Part shown: positions 37,924-47,431 of the stretch, piece by piece
How the letters are laid out: each line of letters begins with the position of its first letter
Position numbering within the stretch: position 1 is the stretch's first letter
Position numbers and translations under genes: made by a program
DNA from: Rusavskia elegans
Lineage: Eukaryota; Ascomycota; Lecanoromycetes; Teloschistales; Teloschistaceae
Reading direction: 5' to 3'
Assembly (NCBI GenBank): GCA_011316305.1
Contig: SAUG01000002.1
Location: 248,001 to 312,000 of the forward strand
DNA length: 64,000 nt
The notes under the pieces: model-generated
What the model saw: only the letters and a program-made list of their open reading frames with translations
Database searches by the model: none
What the model was told of the DNA's origin: nothing

Positions 37924-40029
37924 GGTGCTACTTCACTGCCGGACCGGGTGGAAAGGAGGGGGTGTGGCAGCACGTGGGGGTCCTAACGTTGACACGTGTG
38001 GGATGAGATCGAGAAGGCGGTCCTGTGGCGGTGAACGTTGCTCTGAAGCCGATTGCTTGAAGGATTGGGTGAGTGGAGCTGGTGAACGTGAAACCCGTCT
38101 GGAAAGCAGTGTCAGCATAACTCAAAGCATCTCCAATCAAGCCCTCCGCTGCGCTCAGTAACGTCAAGTGTTTGCAGTCAAAGGCGGGGATTCACGCACC
38201 AAATGCTTGACCGACGTTTGTCACCTTATGGGTTCAGTTCACTCTGTGAGTACTGTTTGCATTGGTTGTAAATGGTCCGAAGTAGAGAAGAAGAGGAAGA
38301 AGAAGAAGTGAATGGTGAGGGTCGCTTAAGACGTCGATGTTGAAAATGTCAAGTGAATGGGCGGTAACACACAGCTTTTAATATATCTCATGCCTGCGAT
38401 AGCCCAAGGTATAGAAAGTGGAAAGGAATATTGCAATGTGTTCATCTCCACTGTCGTCACATCTCCAATACCACTGAGCAGCAAGATGCAAGGACCAAGT
38501 GAGGTCTACCGGGGAAGTCACGTCTTCCTTCCGGCCCGCCAAAAGAGCAAACAACCGGTGCTCACCAGGACCAGTTTGCTCCAGTAGTGGCGAAGACTGA
38601 AGATATGGACAGTGGGGATTCTTCCAGACAAAGCGAGCGGTAGGATTGTGATCCTTCTATGAGCTACGTGGATGGGGCTCCATGGATCAAGGTTCAGCGG
38701 GAGAGAGTCCGACAACGTGGGCTTGCAGCAGGTACACGGACCACGGCACTGGGACGCCTCAAGATGTTTGGGTGACGGGACTAATGTGAGCTTAAGACGA
38801 CTTTGGGGCCGGCGGCGTGGCCAATCATGGGGGAACGATCGGTGTTCTCCACGAGGTCCATCCCGCTTCTGTTGGATTTCTCAGATCGTGCCCGAAGGAT
38901 ATCAACAGCAGATGCCCTGCTGCGGAAGGATGATATCGGGATGGGATCGAACATGATTGTCCTCTTGCATCGGATGCGCCGGGCGTAACGGGTTTCCTCG
39001 GATGTCTTGCAATTGATGGATAAGCTGGTGGGGTTCAGATTGAGGAGCAAGGTGTTGGAGTTGAAGACCAGGGATAATAATACTCTAGTAGGATGGCCTT
39101 GGCGCCAGACCCCAACCCAATGATCCCAATCCATCTCGGCGGGTCTCCCAGTCGGCACTAACCGTCCATTTGCGGGACTAGCGATGCCCAATACGCGTTG
39201 CTGCAGGACGCCATCAGCCCGAAAACGTGGCCTCCAAGGATTACATCGATGCTAATCGCGCATCCGTGCATCTGATCGTGGTCCAAGCGAGATGGGGAAC
39301 GCCCCCATGGTGCCACTTTCAACACCACATCCAGATCGTAGACATCATATCAGTGTTTCTCTAGTGAGTAGGCGTATCTAACGTGGCAGTCTCCGCGGAC
39401 GGTCGATGAAGAGGCGGCAGCTACCAGCCAAGGGATCTGTGCATGACGGGACTTTGATGAGGTCTGCCACAACATCCCTCGAGATCGAAGAAGGTCCGGC
39501 GGACAGGGCGTGATTCGACGATAATCTGCCGAAAGGTACAGGGTATTTGCATTGACTTCAATGGTGACAAGTCCAAATGAATAGCGCATTGCAATTGGTT
39601 GCCGACGGAGCCTCGATACTGAATGAACACCAGGATCTGACCGCTTGTTCGCAGTAGTGAGCGGGCTCATCAGATTCCTACACTGGGCTAGAATAATGTG
39701 ATGGTCTTCCCACCATCAGCCCTGGCTAACAACCGCTTGGAGGGGACGGTCAAAGCGCAATAGGGTGACATTGGATTACCACCGGCGATGTGTCATTCTG
39801 GCAGAGGGTTGGGAGTTGGGACCAGCGGCAGTGGGTTAGGTTATGTAACATATACTGGGGTCACACTGTGAGCTAGACGGATACTTTGTCCAGATAATTC
39901 TGGTGGCATCTCGAGGCATGCTGGCAGTCCCAGCGACATCTTCGGGGGCTGGGAAGATTGTGCGGGCGGATCCTTGAGTAGACGAGTGGGATGCATTACT
40001 ATCGAGCCTCGTATCTTCACCTCACTAAA
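37924..40029. other. Gene-poor stretch, possibly decayed coding sequence
   Basis: No intact gene is supported over 2.1 kb. Many short overlapping frames exist on both strands between about 38,600 and 39,700, with non-random protein-like pieces, but none could be matched to a family or joined into a gene. A purine tract of GAA-like units lies at about 38,287-38,309. The last part would include the promoter of the RraA-family pseudogene. Confidence 0.35.
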
Positions 40030-41024
40030 ATGTCTAGTGAATTGACCCCAGACCCTGTCATCGATAAATTACAAGGGTATACGACGTCGCTCGCCCCACT
40101 TCCCGCCCTGCATCCGACACTTCGACTGACCCTACGACAGGTGCGACATCTCCGACGCTCCTGCCGATGAGGGTATCAGATATATGATGATCTGATTATC
40201 CTGCAATTGGATCTATGGGATACAGGAAATCACTGACCACATATACTACAGGAAAATATATTTACCCAACCACCCAGACGACTCTACGAAAATTGTGGGC
40301 CAAGCATTCACCGTCAAATACATACCAAAAAGCAAGGAGGCAGCTGTGATATTTGAGGGTCACTATGTAAGACCTAGGATTTTCTCTGGTGCCATGCTTC
40401 CCTCTTTGATATTGAATCCCTGTATATAGATCGATCAAGTGCCCCCAAGTGCGGTTGTATTCACAAGACCGCCGTAGAGGGCATTGACGGTTCCAGGAGG
40501 TGCGGAGATGAGTTGCCGTGCACAATATCTCGGGGCCGTGGGCACTGTTGTTGATGGTCGGATTCGAAAGTTGCGGGAGCATCGGCAGCTTTCGTATCCG
40601 GTAGGATACTCCTTGGCGAATGGATACTCCGTCAACTGACTCATAAACCGATTAGGTGTCTGCGAGACGTACGAGTACCGTGTTGCCGCAGAAGAAGCTG
40701 CGCGTGGGCGAGGTACCTTTCCTCTCCTTATCTTGGAAACCGCCGCTCGACAGCTGGTAATTCTCTTTGACGCAGATCAATTGCTGCGGAGCTCTCCGGT
40801 CACCGGAGCAGCCGGATACCATCATCAGTCCCGGTGATTACCTGATAGGGGATATTGATGGTGTGGTGTGTCTTCCGCAGGCTCTAGCGTAGCAGGTTAT
40901 GTCGCTGATGCCTTCCCAAGTCGCTGCTGACGAGAGAATCATGGAAGCTCTGAGAAATGGAGGTAACTTTACCAATGCACGCAAGGTACTTAGGGCTAAA
41001 CTGAAGAGCGCGGAAGACTTGTGA
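40030..41024 (+). pseudogene. RraA-like / 4-hydroxy-4-methyl-2-oxoglutarate aldolase family pseudogene
   Basis: The intact family catalyses aldol cleavage or oxaloacetate decarboxylation. Apparent exons are 40030-40085, 40141-~40175, 40252-40366, 40430-40600, 40656-40712 and 40776-41024, separated by 55-63-nt GT-AG introns (exon 2 end uncertain). Conserved pieces are YTTCDISDA, IVGQAFTVKYIPKS, the substrate-loop motif GAVGTVVDGRIRKLREH and the C-terminal PGDYLIGDIDGVVCLP. Two in-frame TAG codons occur, at 40475-40477 and 40890-40892. The first is created by a small inversion (40471-40498) that puts the PGTVNALYGG motif on the opposite strand. The exon 2/3 junction does not keep frame. The tail QVAADERIMEALRNGG is intact. 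Confidence 0.85.
40471..40498. other. 28-bp micro-inversion inside the RraA-family pseudogene
   Basis: The segment is bounded by ACC (40468-40470) and GGT (40499-40501), a 3-bp inverted microhomology. The reverse strand of this segment reads PPGTVNALYGG, the family motif expected exactly here between VVFT and the EMSCRAQYLGAVG stretch. Breakpoints could lie a few bases further out (up to 40466-40503). Confidence 0.8.
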
Positions 41025-41205
41025 ACCAGAAGGTGCCTGGCTACGGCTTAAAGGGGCCAGGCGCCTTGATTCTTGAGGACCCGCACCTTGCCATGCTTTA
41101 CATCTTTTTGATGCAGCACTGTCACTGCAAGATGAAATAGATAACCGAAACGAATTGCACTTCCAAAAAAAGCTTGTACCGAAACTGTGTAGCTCTGCCT
41201 ACGTT

Positions 41206-41629
41206 TGTAGGATTCCAAGCTGAATTCCTATGAAAGAAGTGGGAATAAAGACCCATTACTACTATAATCCTTGAATAGTTAATGTTTTCTTAGTGCTGCC
41301 GATTAGATTGGGGGCCTTAGTATAGTTCTTCTTTAACTTGTACTAATCGTTCTCTCCTATTACAGCCCCTCGCTACGTAAAATAGTTGTAGGGTACAGCT
41401 AGACTGAAGAGCAGCTCTTTTACTTCCGGCTAGAGTCCGGTCTCCTGGCGATAGACAGTACTAAGAAATAACAATCAAACAGGGCACCCAGAAGTATGTA
41501 CACAAGCATCCCAGACCCTGAGACCCCTGCCAAGGCCCTTTTATTCGACCTAGGGACCGGATCAGTGAGCATCCGAAGTTGTACACAACTATATAATCAA
41601 GTTGTGTGGCTCAAGACCTGACCACTACA
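41206..41629. repeat. Solo LTR of a G1-related element, not RIP-mutated
   Basis: It begins TGTAGGATTCCAAGCTG and ends CTGACCACTACA, and is flanked by a perfect 4-bp duplication CGTT (41202-41205 and 41630-41633). Its start and the block GGATCAGTGAGCATCCGAAG...AACTATATAATC align with the RIP-mutated G1 LTRs. At 424 bp it is about twice as long because of extra internal sequence. Normal CpA/TpG content shows it escaped RIP, as expected for a short, isolated copy in the gene island. Confidence 0.8.
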
Positions 41630-42029
41630 CGTTCATTTAAAATTGCAGGGAAAATGGCTATGAGAAAATACTCAGCGCGTAACAAAAGGTGAAAGCCAAG
41701 GAGCATTGAATGTATCGTAAACTCTAGAAGACAATCAAGGGAGGATATATAGGGAATGGAGAGCCAAATCCCCAGCTTCTCTGTTGCGGCGAGATTTTGA
41801 TTGGCATCCGAGGAACCACAAACCATTCACGGCGTCAGGAATCAAGATAAGGGTAGTCGTATCACACGGGAACAAGTACGAGGAGATGACGAGTGCAGCA
41901 GGTAATTGCATTTCTTCGCAACATCCAGCTGTCGAGCTTCTAGTCGACTGTCCCTGAAGTGGATACATTCCTTTGTGACTTGCTCCAATTGCACCACATG
42001 TTCCATCATAAGGTGACCGACCTCGCTCT
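41630..42029. other. Intergenic stretch downstream of the BLI-3-like gene
   Basis: No supported gene. Short minus-strand frames here are not recognisable. It includes the expected 3' UTR of the gene ending at 42030. Confidence 0.35.
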
Positions 42030-42650
42030 TTACAAGCCCGAGTCCCTCGCATTTTGAATGTCCTTGTCGGTTAGGCGGCGATTGATACCAGTGTCCGCGA
42101 TTTGACCAGTCATGCTTGCATGGGCAACCTCCTTGATGAAGCCCGGGAAAGTGGAGGTGCTTTTCCAGTAAGTGATGTAGTTGGCCTTGATCTCAATCAG
42201 GGTCATGCGTGGGTCCTCGGGCATGCCGGTGTGTACTCCGTCGCCCAAATCGCCGAACCAGGCGTTAACACCCTTGCTGTAGACTTGCTTGATGCGAGGA
42301 TCGTCATTGGAGGTTGTGACGGCCTCGCCCGAGACGCTGACCCAGGACATATCGCTGGAGTTCTGAAAGGTGACCTGGGCAGTCTTGTCGTTCTTGAGGT
42401 CTGAGAACTTCTCGGAGTCTCTGTTGGCAAGGAAGAGGAAGTCGGGCCCGATGCGTTTGGCAACGGCCATTGCGCGGGAGGTTGGCCCGATACCAGGGCG
42501 AATGGTGGTAAGGAGACCGCCCTTGAGGCCATCGACGATTTTGTAGAGATCCTTGAATTGCTCCTCTTTGGGGGTAGTTTCGTCCCACTGCTTGGAAACG
42601 GAGGGGTCGATCTTCGAGTCGACTTCGTCTTGGGTGAGTGGTTTGACCAT
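42030..42650 (-). CDS. BLI-3-like pyridoxamine-phosphate-oxidase-fold protein
   Basis: An intact single-exon gene of 206 residues, similar to Neurospora blue-light-inducible BLI-3 and to bacterial general stress protein 26 of the PNPOx-like split-barrel family, which bind FMN or related flavins. Recognisable segments are DSKIDPSVSKQWDE at the start, RPGIGPTSRAMAVAKRIGPD, VTFQNSSDMSWVSVSGEA (about 90-110), NAWFGDLGDGVHTGMPEDPR and ITYWKS. It ends NRRLTDKDIQNARDSGL. Start codon ATG 42650 gives the usual N-terminus. It is transcribed in the same direction as URA5 but 840 bp away, so an independent gene. Physiological role unproven; light or stress response is inferred from the family. Confidence 0.9.
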   Translation of the reverse strand: MVKPLTQDEVDSKIDPSVSKQWDETTPKEEQFKDLYKIVDGLKGGLLTTIRPGIGPTSRAMAVAKRIGPDFLFLANRDSEKFSDLKNDKTAQVTFQNSSDMSWVSVSGEAVTTSNDDPRIKQVYSKGVNAWFGDLGDGVHTGMPEDPRMTLIEIKANYITYWKSTSTFPGFIKEVAHASMTGQIADTGINRRLTDKDIQNARDSGL

Positions 42651-43491
42651 GGTGGCTAATTGATTGTGTAGTTGATGAGTCTATGAGTGGTTGGTGGATA
42701 AGGTTGATGGTGATGAGGATTGATGGGATACTTCCATGGAAGAGTCCGCTGCTATATGTAGCTTGAGGGTGACCTTGATTACATCATGACTTGCATTCAT
42801 TGTCGCGTCGGCCCAGTCGTGGAACTGCGGCCTGTCAAAAGGTTTGTTTGCCTGCACGTCATAGTAGAGTATCCGTATTCGTGGGAAGTGGGGTACGGAG
42901 GGGCATCGGCGATCCAATTCAACTCCGTCCGAGATTCAATCGCCAAGCTACGCTAGGCGCGCGGCTGGCATGCCAGTATCATGGCAGGGCATTCTTAAGG
43001 TAACATTTGTGGTTGCAACTGCACGGCGGTGCTCTGGAAAAAATGTAAGGTTGTCCACACAGGTCAGAAGGATAAGCAGAGAGACTTTGATACCTACTGT
43101 GCAGTCTCTGGAGCTATCCCACGCGTACGACCATATTCTTTCCCTACTCAAACCCCGAGCCAATCAACGGGTTGATTAAGCTGGTGCTAAGGGTTGTCCA
43201 GCTCTATCACCAATGGCCTTGACTGATATGCCCATATACTCAGTCTGGGCTCATCTGCAGTGCTAATCGATAGCTTATAGTCGTCGCTGTAGCTGAAGGT
43301 GCTCCGCGAATTGGAGGTGTTGTCTCCATGATTGCCAGTGGGGAGTTGGATTAGGCTTGGCGATGGCATATAGCAATTATTGGACTAGGCCTGGCCGAAG
43401 AATAGACTGGCCATCGTTCAACGAAAGGAGGGTAGGGAGCTCGATTTTCAAGGTAGCAAACTCATCGAGCACTTTGTTGATGTATACCTGA
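42651..43491. promoter_or_regulatory. Intergenic region upstream of the BLI-3-like gene
   Basis: 841 bp without a supported gene. It should contain the BLI-3-like promoter near 42,651 and the URA5 3' UTR near 43,490. No definite regulatory motif was assigned. Confidence 0.35.
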
Positions 43492-44223
43492 TCAATCGCT
43501 GGCAAGGTATCGTCTCCTGTAATCCTTCAGCCGCTCCATATCGGTCTCATCACCCTTCATTCGCAGTAGTTCGATCAAGTCGTCCAATGTCACAATGCTC
43601 GCAGTTGGTAGTCCATGTTCTTTTCGGATCTGCCCCATAGCACTTGGTCTCGGCACGCCGTCATCGTCCGTGGTACTGGGCATCTTTTCCATTCGATCAA
43701 CGGCAACCACAAAGCCAACCACTTTCCCACCTTCTCCGTTCACAATCTCGATGGTCTCCCTCATCGCCGTGCCTGCAGTGATCACATCGTCTATCACCAA
43801 CACCTTTGCGCCCTGCAGACTTCCGCCGACCAGACCTCCCCCTTCTCCATGATTTTTCTTCTCCTTTCTATTGAAGCTGTATTCGACTTTGCCCCATCTT
43901 GCTGGATCGATCCTCTGTAACTCCAAGAGCGTGCAGCAGGCGAGAGGGATTCCCTTGTATGCTGGCCCGAATATAGTATCTGGCTGCGGCAGTTCAGGAT
44001 TGCTGCTCAGGAAGTTGACGATGGTATGCGCATACGCTGTTGCAATCGCGCTGAGGAGATTTCCACTGTGGAAGGAGCCAGCATTGAAAAAGTAAGGGGA
44101 CTTTCGACCGGATTTGAGGGTATAGGTTCCGAAAGTCAGGACATTGGCGGAGAGGCAGGAGTTCAGAAAACTACTTTTGAAGGCGGGTACGGGATTCCCA
44201 ACATTCATAGGATTGAGAGTCAT
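43492..44223 (-). CDS. URA5: Orotate phosphoribosyltransferase
   Basis: Converts orotate plus PRPP to orotidine 5'-monophosphate in de novo pyrimidine synthesis; cytosolic homodimer. The intact single-exon frame gives 243 residues from ATG 44223 (MTLNPMNVGNPVPAFK); a second in-frame ATG at 44208 is possible. Family features are FGTYTLKSGRKSPYFFNAG (about 31-49), FGPAYKGIPLA (about 85-95), the catalytic flexible loop NRKEKKNHGEGG (118-129) and the PRPP-binding motif KVLVIDDVITAGTA (140-153). Length fits the fungal family. It is divergent from the epoxide hydrolase gene with 156 bp between starts. Its substrate PRPP is made by the enzyme encoded at 34545-36289. Confidence 0.95.
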   Translation of the reverse strand: MTLNPMNVGNPVPAFKSSFLNSCLSANVLTFGTYTLKSGRKSPYFFNAGSFHSGNLLSAIATAYAHTIVNFLSSNPELPQPDTIFGPAYKGIPLACCTLLELQRIDPARWGKVEYSFNRKEKKNHGEGGGLVGGSLQGAKVLVIDDVITAGTAMRETIEIVNGEGGKVVGFVVAVDRMEKMPSTTDDDGVPRPSAMGQIRKEHGLPTASIVTLDDLIELLRMKGDETDMERLKDYRRRYLASD

Positions 44224-44379
44224 TGTTGTGAGCGAGCTGAAAAGGCTGCAGCACACTGCAGGTTCGCAGAGGAACCACCTAGGGCTAGAGCCCTACCGAC
44301 TCAAGCTGGTGGCATCGTGACAACGTGACGTGGTCGATCTTCGTGGCTGCCGGCGGTGCTCACTGGTCCACGATCGACC
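44224..44379. promoter_or_regulatory. Compact bidirectional promoter between URA5 and epoxide hydrolase
   Basis: Only 156 bp separate the two outward-facing start codons, so the promoters must overlap or be shared. The site CACCATGG-like context around 44380 supports the epoxide hydrolase start. Confidence 0.55.
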
Positions 44380-45706
44380 ATGGCTGAGAACGAGCTTAAC
44401 AAGCCCGTTCCGTATCAACTGCACATCAGTGATGATCTTTTGAACCTGACCAAGCAAAAGCTCCAGCTGGCCCGCTTTCCCAACGAACAAATTGATGTTG
44501 GTGACGATGATTGGAGCCAGGGAGCGAAGGTCAAGGTGGTAAAGAGACTCGCGGAGTACTGGAGCAACGGATACGACTGGAGGGCTGAAGAGGTGAATCT
44601 TCGAGCGCTGCGGACTGGCATCCAATCGCTGACGACGTATCAGGCGCGCATCAATGCCGAATTCAATCAGTTCAAGGTCAAGGTCGATATCCCAGGCTAT
44701 GGTCCCCAAGTCCTGCATTACGCCCACCAAACCTCCTCACGCGCCGACGCAATCCCGCTTCTCTTCGTCCAAGGCTGGCCAGGCTCCTTTCTCGAAGCCC
44801 GAAAGATCATCGAGCCTCTCACCAACCCGCCAGATGCCTCCACTCAAGCCTTCCATGTTATCGTCCCGAGCATACCGGGGTTTGGGCCGGGTGATGCACC
44901 CGAGAAATCTGGCTTCGGTCCAAAGCTAACAGCTCATGGCTTCACGAAGCTGATGGTCGACGTGCTGGGATACAAGCGATTCGTCACGCAGGGCGGCGAC
45001 TGGGGTTCAATGATTACCCGCTCAATGGCATTGATGTATCCCCAGAATGTTCGCGCCTGCCATCACAACATGTTTCCGTAAGCATCCCATACTCTCCTCA
45101 TGCTAGGATCGTCTAAATGCTGACGGCTCGATAGCTGTCGTCCCCCGCCATGGTATAAAGCCCCACTGACAATGGGACGCTTGATCTTGTCGCCATATCT
45201 CTACACCAACCGAGAGATGGACAGTATCAAAAACATGCGATACTACGGAAAAGAGCAAGACGGCTATCTAAGGGTACAATCAACTCGGCCACAGAGCCTG
45301 GGATTCGGCCTAGGGGACTCCCCGATTGGGCTTCTGGGCTGGTTAGTCGAGAAATTCCATGAATGGATGGACGTGGCCCACTATGATATGTCGGAAGATG
45401 AGGTTCTCACCTTTGTCATGATGCATTGGATGCAAGGGGCAACTCCTCGCCGAGGAGGGGGAGGCCAGCATGAAGGAGTCATTCAAGACGTACCTTGGTA
45501 CTCCGATTGGCTTGAGCCATTTCCCAAGGGAAATCGTGATGCCGCCTTACGACTGGGTGTCGTGGGTCGCGAATGAGCAATTCCGGCGAGAGCACGATAA
45601 GGGCGGCCACTTTGCTGCTGTCGAATGTCCGGAGCTCCTTGTTCAAGACCTCCGAGACTGGTTTTCCTCTGAAGTTGTCAAGAAGGCTATGCAAAGTGAG
45701 ATCTAA
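44380..45706 (+). pseudogene. Microsomal-type epoxide hydrolase, frameshifted
   Basis: The family hydrolyses epoxides to diols through an alpha/beta hydrolase fold. Exon 1 is 44380-45077, a 57-nt intron follows, and exon 2 starts at 45135 and continues WYKAPLTMGRLILSPYLYTN. The N-terminal EHN-type region is followed by the oxyanion motif QGWPGSF (Trp at about 133) and nucleophile motif GGDWGS (Asp at about 207). The catalytic His lies in GGHFAAVECPELL near the end. Between MHWMQGATP (to about 45,447) and EEGEASMKESFKTYLG (from about 45,450) the frame shifts by one, and roughly ten residues normally present in the family are missing, suggesting a small out-of-frame deletion. Both halves are otherwise intact, so the break is recent or a sequence error. 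Confidence 0.8.
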
Positions 45707-46150
45707 GCTGTTCTCAATATCAGCTAATGAAGGTTACAAGGACTAGGACTTCTTTCGTATAGCTTGCCTCAACTGACATCAACTGCCTTCCCTCTGACGG
45801 GATGGGGATAGAGCTCCATTCTTGAGTCTTGGCGCTGACGTCAACCTCGGCCTCAACTAATCCATCATCAATCTCACTTCAACTCTAAGTCGCTCCTTCC
45901 TGCCTACACCCACCCTGAAACCTAACAAAACACAATGCCTGTCTTTACATTATCTAGTTAATTTTGGTTTTGGTGCCCCGGTGCCCGGTGAACCAGTGGT
46001 TCGGTGAGCAAATCAAGCGTTGGTACACCAGCATCGAATATATGGTAGCAGTACTGGTAGTTTAATTGACGCACCAAAACTCCGTGTGTACGTATATGCT
46101 CCCGCAACAGATCAACCAATACACCACGAGCTATCCAATCCGCCAACAAG
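45707..46150. other. Intergenic stretch
   Basis: 444 bp without a supported gene. Contains 3' flank of the epoxide hydrolase and the promoter of the gene at 46151. Confidence 0.35.
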
Positions 46151-46543
46151 ATGTCCTTCAAGGAACTTCTACGTGCGACGTTCGATCACTGTAAGTACCA
46201 GTACCATATCAATCTCTACACATTTACCAACTCCGCAGACAATACTCCGGAAAATCAACTGCTCATGAAAGCGAAACTTCATAAACTCGGCTCAACCAGT
46301 GAGTACGCTGTCGACACATCCTCCAGACTGACTAACCGATGAATAGTCGCGAAGACGTCCAGTCACCGTGGAGTCGTTGCCGTGCTCGGGCTGTCCGCGA
46401 CATGGTACATGTTCAAACGAGACTTGAAGGAAACCCATGACGACATTAAGGAGATGAAGACACCTCTCGACAAGATAGCAGCAGATTTTGCAACCATGAG
46501 AGGAGACATCACTCTGTTGAAAGAGGAGACATTACTCTGTTGA
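46151..46543 (+). CDS. Small coiled-coil protein with one hydrophobic segment; C-terminus altered by a duplication
   Basis: Exons are 46151-46190, 46239-46298 and 46347-46543, with 48-nt introns (GTAAGT...GCAG and GTGAGT...ATAG). They encode 98 residues: MSFKELLRATFDHYNTPENQ, a moderately hydrophobic stretch RGVVAVLGLSATWYMF (about 47-62), then a charged heptad-like helix KETHDDIKEMKTPLDKIA. A 23-bp direct duplication (46499-46521 and 46522-46544, one mismatch) shifts the frame and ends the protein at TGA 46541. With a single copy the frame would continue for about 30 codons to TAA 46639. The family is not recognised. The good splice signals support a real gene; whether the short form works is unknown. 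Confidence 0.55.
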
Positions 46544-46544
46544 A
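46499..46544 (+). repeat. 23-bp tandem duplication
   Basis: Two adjacent copies of AGAGGAGACATYACTCTGTT plus GAA, differing at one base. The unit length is not a multiple of three, so it changes the reading frame of the surrounding exon. Confidence 0.9.
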
Positions 46545-46641
46545 AGAGAAAGCTTTGGGAGTTGAAAAGGCTGAAGCGGCTACACGCAATTGTTGTCCCA
46601 CCAAAGAAGTCTTGAACGCAGCAGCCAAGCTCTCGAAGTAA

Positions 46642-47431
46642 GGTCATCAAATAGTTCCAAGGATCAGGTGTCGAAGATTGATCACGGTGAAGGAGATTGT
46701 GACAATCATATATTACTAGGCAGATTTGGCATACGTGTCAGTCATAGTATCGATTGGGCATCACATCAGTCGATTGAAGTGTGCAACGATGGGTATCAAA
46801 AGGTCTTGTAACCCTCATACTTGGGTCCTACGTTGACGAGGTAGTCAAAGATATCTATTTGGATCTTGTCCTCATGTTAATGTACTTCGATCACGTGTGT
46901 TCATCTTCCTTTCATCGTGAAGGAATCATTCATCAAACCCACAAAGACTCTATCCAATCGGTTGCCTAACTTCCAGCTCACGGGTAAGTGCAGGGGCGGA
47001 ACCCACGCAACAGCCGATGAGAAATATCAGATTTAGTTTTCACTTGTCTTTCAACTCACTTGGCGATCAGCTCCAGAGCGGTATCCGCGAGTCAACTAAG
47101 TGGGCAACGTGTGTCTAATCTCGTTTTGTGGGATATCCTACATTCGGATTTTATTCGATGTATCAAACGCTCCAGCTGGGAACCTCACAATAGTGAATTG
47201 CACAACATATCTATCCGTGTTCTGGGTAGATTGGCAAAGGTACATAACTTGGGGCGATTGAATAAGCGGCTGTGTCTTCCCCACGTCACCTGCCCTAGTG
47301 GCCTTTCTCTCTGCTCATCCAATCCTAGCGTTATAAGCTCCTCACTGTTTCCTCTAGAACAGGTCTTCAGCACATGTCCTGGCAGTCGCCTTGGAAAGCC
47401 TTTCCAGATCGCGCAGGGAAGAATATCCACT
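46642..47431. other. Intergenic stretch upstream of paralogue A
   Basis: About 790 bp without a supported gene. A plus-strand frame entering paralogue A from 47060 lacks coding character before 47432 and is probably fortuitous. Promoter of paralogue A expected here. Confidence 0.35.

Noticed and set aside
40435..40644. Minus-strand frame containing PPGTVNALYGGLVNT
   Set aside because: The motif belongs to the plus-strand RraA-family pseudogene and appears on this strand only because of the micro-inversion; the rest of the frame has no family match.
42102..42588. Open frames overlapping the BLI-3-like gene in other phases
   Set aside because: They are shadows of the intact minus-strand gene.
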